Shown here in pieces: positions 58,732 to 64,000 of a stretch of DNA of 64,000 nt. A program made the position numbers and the translations under genes. The stretch spans positions 1 to 64,000 of the forward strand of contig JAJTUP010000159.1 in the NCBI GenBank assembly GCA_021399435.1. Direction: 5' to 3'. Every line of letters starts with the position of its first letter. Position 1 is the stretch's first letter. Under the pieces are notes generated by a model. It saw only the letters and a list, made by a program, of their open reading frames with translations. It ran no database searches and was not told where the DNA came from. Source of the DNA: Diaporthe sp. PMI_573. Lineage: Eukaryota > Ascomycota > Sordariomycetes > Diaporthales > Diaporthaceae.

Positions 58732-58939
58732 TGTTGAATGGCCTTTGCCATATGGCGTAATGTACGTACGTACGTGTCTGTGCAATTGATTCTGAATTCG
58801 TTGATGTCTGTGTAAACTATGAAACAAGCGGGGAACTTCGCGCGCAGACCTAAGAGGTCTGCATGCACTCCCTTGCCTGCTTAGTCATCCTCCCTAGCCA
58901 ATATGGCTATGTGCGATCAGCCTCAGTGCTATTCCAACA
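58732..58939 (-). repeat. Young Copia 5' LTR
   Basis: 208 bp, identical by eye to 51444-51651, including the (GTAC)3 run. It drives the minus-strand gag-pol transcript. The leader between the LTR and gag (58443-58731) contains several TCGYRC motifs. Confidence 0.97.
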
Positions 58940-59410
58940 AATACTATAAAATACTAAAATTAAAACATAGATTAAAATTAATAAATATAATAAAGAATAT
59001 AAAGTAAAATAAATTATTAACTTATAATATTAAAAAATAATAGAATACTTTATTAAATAGAAAAATTACAACCTTAGTAAGAATATATAGAAACTAATTA
59101 AAAATCTTACTAGTTATAAATAGATTTTTTAATAATACTAAGCCTAAAACTTAACTAACCAAAAGACAAAAATATATCTATACTCTAGAAGACTTAAACT
59201 ACTAGAAATTAAACCTAAGTCTCTAATTTTAATTATTAGAATTTAACTACTAAACTATAAAATTTTATACCCTTAATAGTATATAATATACTAATAAGAC
59301 AAACCTTTTCTTCCTTATAAGTATAAAGCGTAGAAGTACTATTTATTTAAAACCTACTAGAGAGATTAAATATAACCTAAAAGCAAAAAGAGAATAATTT
59401 ACTTAACTAA
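58940..59410. repeat. TA-rich degraded DNA
   Basis: No gene or recognisable domain. It is the RIP-degraded right flank of the Copia insertion. Confidence 0.5.
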
Positions 59411-59726
59411 TGTTACGGGGTACAGTGTTTCACATAGCTAGTACAATGAATTTCTTTCTTAGCCATCCATACTAAAGTACTAGACATACTTCTATCCCTC
59501 TCAAGGGCCGAAGCAACAATTAAACTCATTCTTCTATTATTATTTTAATAACCTATGACATTGTCTAATCAGAACCCAAACACTACTTTTATTACTTCGT
59601 AGCCCTTCCAGCCCTTTTTCATTATCTCTTCTTCTTCACATTAGAGCCCTCTAGCAGTTTCCTCTCTCTCGCTCAGAGGGGCCAGCAGAACACACACCTA
59701 TGCTTAGCTTGGTATCCACGTTTTTA
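59411..59726 (+). repeat. LTR, second copy of the TGTTACGGGG family
   Basis: About 316 bp, collinear with 2792-3110 and less mutated on some positions. Here the internal region lies to the right, so this is the 5' LTR of a + strand element. Left flank actaa resembles actag after the LTR end, so the LTR end and any duplication are uncertain. Confidence 0.7.
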
Positions 59727-62700
59727 CTAGTGATCTAGCCCAGGCTAAGCTAACTACGTAACCTTTAAAGACTAAGGAGAGAGCTCACAACTATCGACTT
59801 AGTCTAAAGCTTGCCTGTTCTTCATAATCATGTATAGAATTATCTCACCTACGCCTAATCAGAACTACCAAGGGAACACCTCGCTAGGAAGAGAGTTATA
59901 TAACCAAACCAAAGACAAGAGAAGTATAACTAAAGCATATAGGAAGAACCCTGCTTTCAAACCTACTCTCTTACCAAGGTTCTAAAGGGTACCCTCTTGA
60001 CTAAGCTTCACGCCTAAGGCATAAACATTAGCTATTATGCCAGGGATTATTTCACAGTAATAGCTAAAGCCCTGGTAGAGTAATACATTTACTTATGAAA
60101 TGCTTAGTTAAGGAGGGGATCAGACTTTTATAGGATTTATCAAGCTCAGATCAGAGGAGAACGGCCCTTAATCTGATTCCATAGTTACTTTAGTAACTAA
60201 AGTCTAGTTAGAAAGTAGCGCCATCACGACAATTACCCCCATAATCCATCGCGACAAGGTTCGTAGCAAGGTACTTTCAGGTATAAGTACAAAGCCCAAG
60301 GAGTATATATAGAGGCAAGGCCAAGGTATTATAGCTTTTAATCAGAGCTAATAGGAGACTTTAAGGAGAGACTATGTATACTAGGAAGAAGAAAAGCACT
60401 TTAAAAAGGTATGATGTTTTAAGTATTATTACTATACTAAGTACTAACCTAAGAATATTCAACTCTCTAGATAATATATAAACTCTCTTAATAATAAGCC
60501 TATAGCTCTAATTACTTTTCTAATAATATCTAGTACTAGAATATCCATGGTAGCTAGCCCTACTAAAGACGCTACTTCTACCAGAATACTAGGCTTCCTA
60601 ACTATATTATCTAAAGGCTCAAGCCTACCACGTCTACCTTTACTCACTCCAAGCTCTACCTACTAGCAAGTAATTACTAGTCCTTAATTCCTCCTGATTA
60701 CTAAAGGACTAGAAAGGAGTATGGAAGAGACTAGTTACTAAAGAAACCTAAGCCTAAGGGTAAAGGATTTCCTAGCGAAACCTCTTCACCTTCTACCTAG
60801 GACCCTCCTACTTAGCCACGACAACCCCTTTTAGCTAAGCCTAACACTATAGGCTAATACCTATTTAGTCTATTTCTCCTATAGTACCATGATACTACCC
60901 TAGATAGTACTACTTATATTATATAACCTTAATATACTAAGGTTTGATGGAATAAATATATTATTAAGTTAATATTTACCTTAGAGGATATTTTCTACTA
61001 TTTTTTATCTAATGACTAGATCCTTTCCTTGTTAAAACAATACTATACTAGCTCTGATCTAGTCTATTTAATTAAGAAGGTTACTACTAGACTAAGTACC
61101 TAGGCTTTATAGAGTTAGGAACTCTTAGCCTACTTAAAACCAATAATACTTCCTCTCAAGTAGATCTAGGCTTGGTAATAGAAGCAATCCTCCGCTAGAA
61201 TCCCTTAGATAACCTTGAGGAATGAAAATAGAGGATTACTAACTACAACTAAGTACTAATTAAAGCTAGAGAGACGTCTAATTAGGGAAGCAGGACCTTC
61301 TATAAGACGCTTCCATCCTAGATCAAGAAGTAGCTTCTTTCTAGACTAACCTATAAGGAGAAGGTTAAAGACATACCCTAGATAAAATTTAAGGATAGGC
61401 TTCTATCTATCCTTAATAGAGAACTAGAGTACTCTAAGCAGGACTATTACCTAGCTATAAAAGGACTTCCTAATCATTCCTAGACAAACCTATAAAATTA
61501 ATAGAATCAACAGTATATAGAAAAGTAACGAAGTAATGATCTAAGATACTCAAACCTACCAATATATATCTAGAACCTATTAGACCTAATTAGTATAGAA
61601 ATCAGGGTAACAATTCTTTTAAATAAAGGATAAACAACCTTATAAATAAATTTACTAACTTAAAAATCAAGTAGCTAAGAATATAAGAGGAAAAGGAGAT
61701 TAATAAATAACTTAGACATCATACTAAAGCAACCTCTTATAATAGACAATAAACTAAACTTAGACTAACTAGAACAAGTATAATAGGGTCTATTCAAAGA
61801 CCTAGTAGCTAGGAAATCTACTCCCTAGCCTTAAGTAATAATAATAACAATACTTATAGTATTTCTACTATTTAGCTAAAGAAGGATAGTTCTCCATATA
61901 TATACTACGGCTATATAAGAAAGAAGACACAGCTTATAAGTATAATAAGATTAATAAGCTTATTACTAATAAGCTCTTCTATATAGAAAAGTACAAGGGT
62001 TCTTTAATAATCCTTAGTACTATTATAAATACTTAAACAAGTATTCTAAATTTCTAGACCCTATTAGTATTTAACTCTATTATAATTAAAAAGGAATTAG
62101 GATTAAGAAGTATACCAGAGGCTAACTAGAGTTTCTATCATAGAAAGGTAAAACCAACTTACTATACATCCTTTAATACTAAAAACTCGTTAAGGCAAAC
62201 CTATCATTTAGAGGTAACCCAGCCTTAGGAGAGGTTAAACTAGTCTAGAATCCTGAAACTACTAGGAAAACCACTAGTAATTAGATCCATATTAATAACC
62301 TTAGACCCATCTCTCTATACCATTACTATAAACAAAGAGTAGATTTATTTAAAAGATCTACAAACCTTTATTAATACTATAAAAAAAAAATAAGTAATAG
62401 AGGACAGTATAGATCAGGACGACAAGGTAATGTACGAAGCTATACTAGATACCCCTCACCCTAAAACACACGTCTACTTTAAAAACGATTTACCAAGTCC
62501 AAGTAGTCTAAGCAAAAAGAAACTAGATAACTCAGAAAGCCACGTAGCAAAAGAATTTACTAGGTACATAGAACATGATCAAGTTAGTACAGCAGCAGGG
62601 GCGGTAGTAGAAAAACCAACCCATGCTAAGCTAAAAAAACAACTAGCAGAAACCTTACCTCTAGAAGAAGTAGTAATATAGGTAATTCTTAGTAAAACTA

Positions 62701-64000
62701 TAAAGATACATACTTCTAATCTCCTAGTCTTAGGGAGATAAATACTACTCTAATTAGGTACCTATAAGCCCTATAAGATAGGGTAAGGACTATTTCATAA
62801 GTTCCTTTTAAACCTGTCTATAAAATAAGGGGATAGAGAGACCAGTACCCAAGTATCAAAGTTATCAGCACTTTAACAAGCAACTTACTAGGGGAAACTA
62901 CTCCAACCCTAATAATGATTAAATATTATATTAGCTCTCTAGCTACATTAACTTTAGATATAATTAACTAAGGATATTATAGTTCAGCTTTCCTTACCAT
63001 ATATATAGAAGTAACTAATATATACCTTTACTAGCTTTACTTAATACCAGGGTAGAGATAAATCTACTACTATTAAGCTATTATAGCCAAAACCAGCTTA
63101 TTTTTCTCCTCTTAAGGATATAACCTCTATAGTCTATAATAGAGAAGCCTTATCTAATTAAGGTAACTAAAGACTAGATTTACATTAGCCCTAAGTAGAT
63201 AAAGTAAGTTTTCTTTATTATTAACAATATAACCTATAATATTACATACTATATTCTTCTTAAAATACATTCTTTCTTAATACTAATCTAACCTTTAAAA
63301 AATTAAAGGGTTTCCTATTTATACATTATGCTAGGAGACTCCTAGATAAAGTATAGCCTAGGATAAAGGAACTAAAAGCCTTTTTATATAGTCCTAGTAA
63401 TAGTACACGAGTCTTAGAAAAATATATTCCATAGACTTTAGCTATTTAAAATATATTTAGAGTAATCTAATTAGAAACTAGTAGTAATCAATACTCTAGT
63501 TAAGCCTTCTTTAACCTATCTTAGTATTAAAGGGTAATGAAATTCTTAGTATCCTCTAGGATAAGGATATTTAAAAGTTATTAGTTTCTTTTATAAAAAG
63601 ACCTTTAGTACGAAGTACATTAGCTATATATACTTAAAGGTATTAAAAAACCTAATCCTTAATATATCTATAGATTATATCTAAAAACAAGAATAGCCTA
63701 TACTTGTAAATAGATAAACTTGATCTCATTACCATAAGTATTGCTAAATTAATTAGTTATACTATTAACTTATAATTAGAACCCTCTATAAGAGGGTAGG
63801 AGTTAAAGTATATCTAGTAGACGATTACCTATTTAATAGATTAGTTCTAAGAGAACGATTAACTAGAAGCCAAGCTATGAAGTAGAAATCAGGGATATTA
63901 TAAACTAGACTATAAACGATAAATAACCCCTAGATATGGCTAAAATTCTCTAAGATTAAGAGGAGATCTCGACTTACTCCTAATTACTTAGAATAAATTA
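59727..64000 (+). mobile_element. Internal region of an LTR retroelement, RIP-degraded, cut by the window end
   Basis: Starts right after the LTR at 59411-59726. Plus-strand gag-like relic sequence (for example RLLSILNRELEYSKQDYYLA near 61400) precedes a retained open piece at 62430-62681, which starts MYEAILDTPHPKTHVYFK and ends KLKKQLAETLPLEEVVI. No reverse transcriptase motif is legible before the window ends. Probably Gypsy-like from the gag-like order, but this is uncertain. Confidence 0.5.

Larger units (their letters stand above)
51444..58939 (-). mobile_element. Young Copia/Ty1 retrotransposon with an accessory gene
   Basis: 7496 bp bounded by two identical 208-bp LTRs. Gag and pol lie on the minus strand, so the 5' LTR is at the right. 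Between the pol stop (53399) and the 3' LTR (51444-51651) is a ~1.75-kb module holding a spliced gene on the opposite strand, a phased TCCTGG array and a CA tract flanked by a 12-bp inverted repeat. No RIP damage is visible although the surroundings are RIP-degraded, implying recent insertion. Flanks agtat and aatac are not an exact target duplication. I could not identify a tRNA primer-binding site next to the 5' LTR. GTAC and TCGYRCGA motifs are strongly over-represented throughout. Confidence 0.95.

Noticed and set aside
1..64000. tRNA or rRNA genes
   Set aside because: No B-box-like GGTTCGANTCC with a matching A-box and no rRNA-like conserved stretch was found by eye.

Overview
This is nuclear DNA from a filamentous ascomycete (Pezizomycotina). 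The signs are short introns (59-99 bp) with CTAAC-type branch points, a conidiation-specific con-10 gene, fungal DUF7703-like and DUF3716-like proteins, and very TA-rich stretches that look like repeat-induced point mutation (RIP) of old transposons. I cannot name the species from sequence alone.

Layout. 1-15.7 kb is RIP-degraded repeat DNA. Its best-defined part is a Gypsy element at 3236-11900, itself hit by a 534-bp repeat (8510-9043) and a 408-bp hAT-type MITE with a perfect 8-bp target duplication (10402-10809). 15.7-20.8 kb is a GC-normal island with one intact gene, a spliced aromatic-ring FAD monooxygenase (18022-19879). 20.8-25.4 kb is again repeat DNA: three copies of the ~515-bp repeat, a second Gypsy relic and the C-terminus of a pogo/Fot1-like transposase. 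25.5-32.6 kb is a second gene island with a Baeyer-Villiger monooxygenase fragment, an intact seven-span DUF7703-like membrane protein, the C-terminal half of a salicylate-hydroxylase-like monooxygenase, and a three-exon con-10 homologue.

33.6-50.4 kb holds three more copies of the ~515-bp repeat and a nested pair of RIP-dead Copia elements. An outer + strand element (35186-50429, target duplication CTAAT) was split by a minus-strand relative (39487-46837, target duplication CAACT). 51444-58939 is a young Copia element with identical 208-bp LTRs, long gag and pol reading frames on the minus strand, and an unusual accessory module on the opposite strand. 59.4-64 kb is another degraded LTR element that runs off the window.

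The most interesting unit is the young Copia element. Between pol and its 3' LTR it carries a convergently oriented, intron-containing gene for a cysteine-rich DUF3716-like protein with an acidic tail. The whole element, coding and non-coding, is sprinkled with the octamer TCGYRCGA and its cores. It also carries a 16-unit TCCTGG array with a mean period of 10.8 bp, and two AT-hooks between integrase and reverse transcriptase. My working hypothesis, which is inference only, is a self-encoded DNA-binding or anti-silencing system built around a dispersed motif, similar in logic to plant VANC proteins. The monooxygenase genes and fragments in the two islands may be remnants of an accessory metabolic cluster broken up by transposons.
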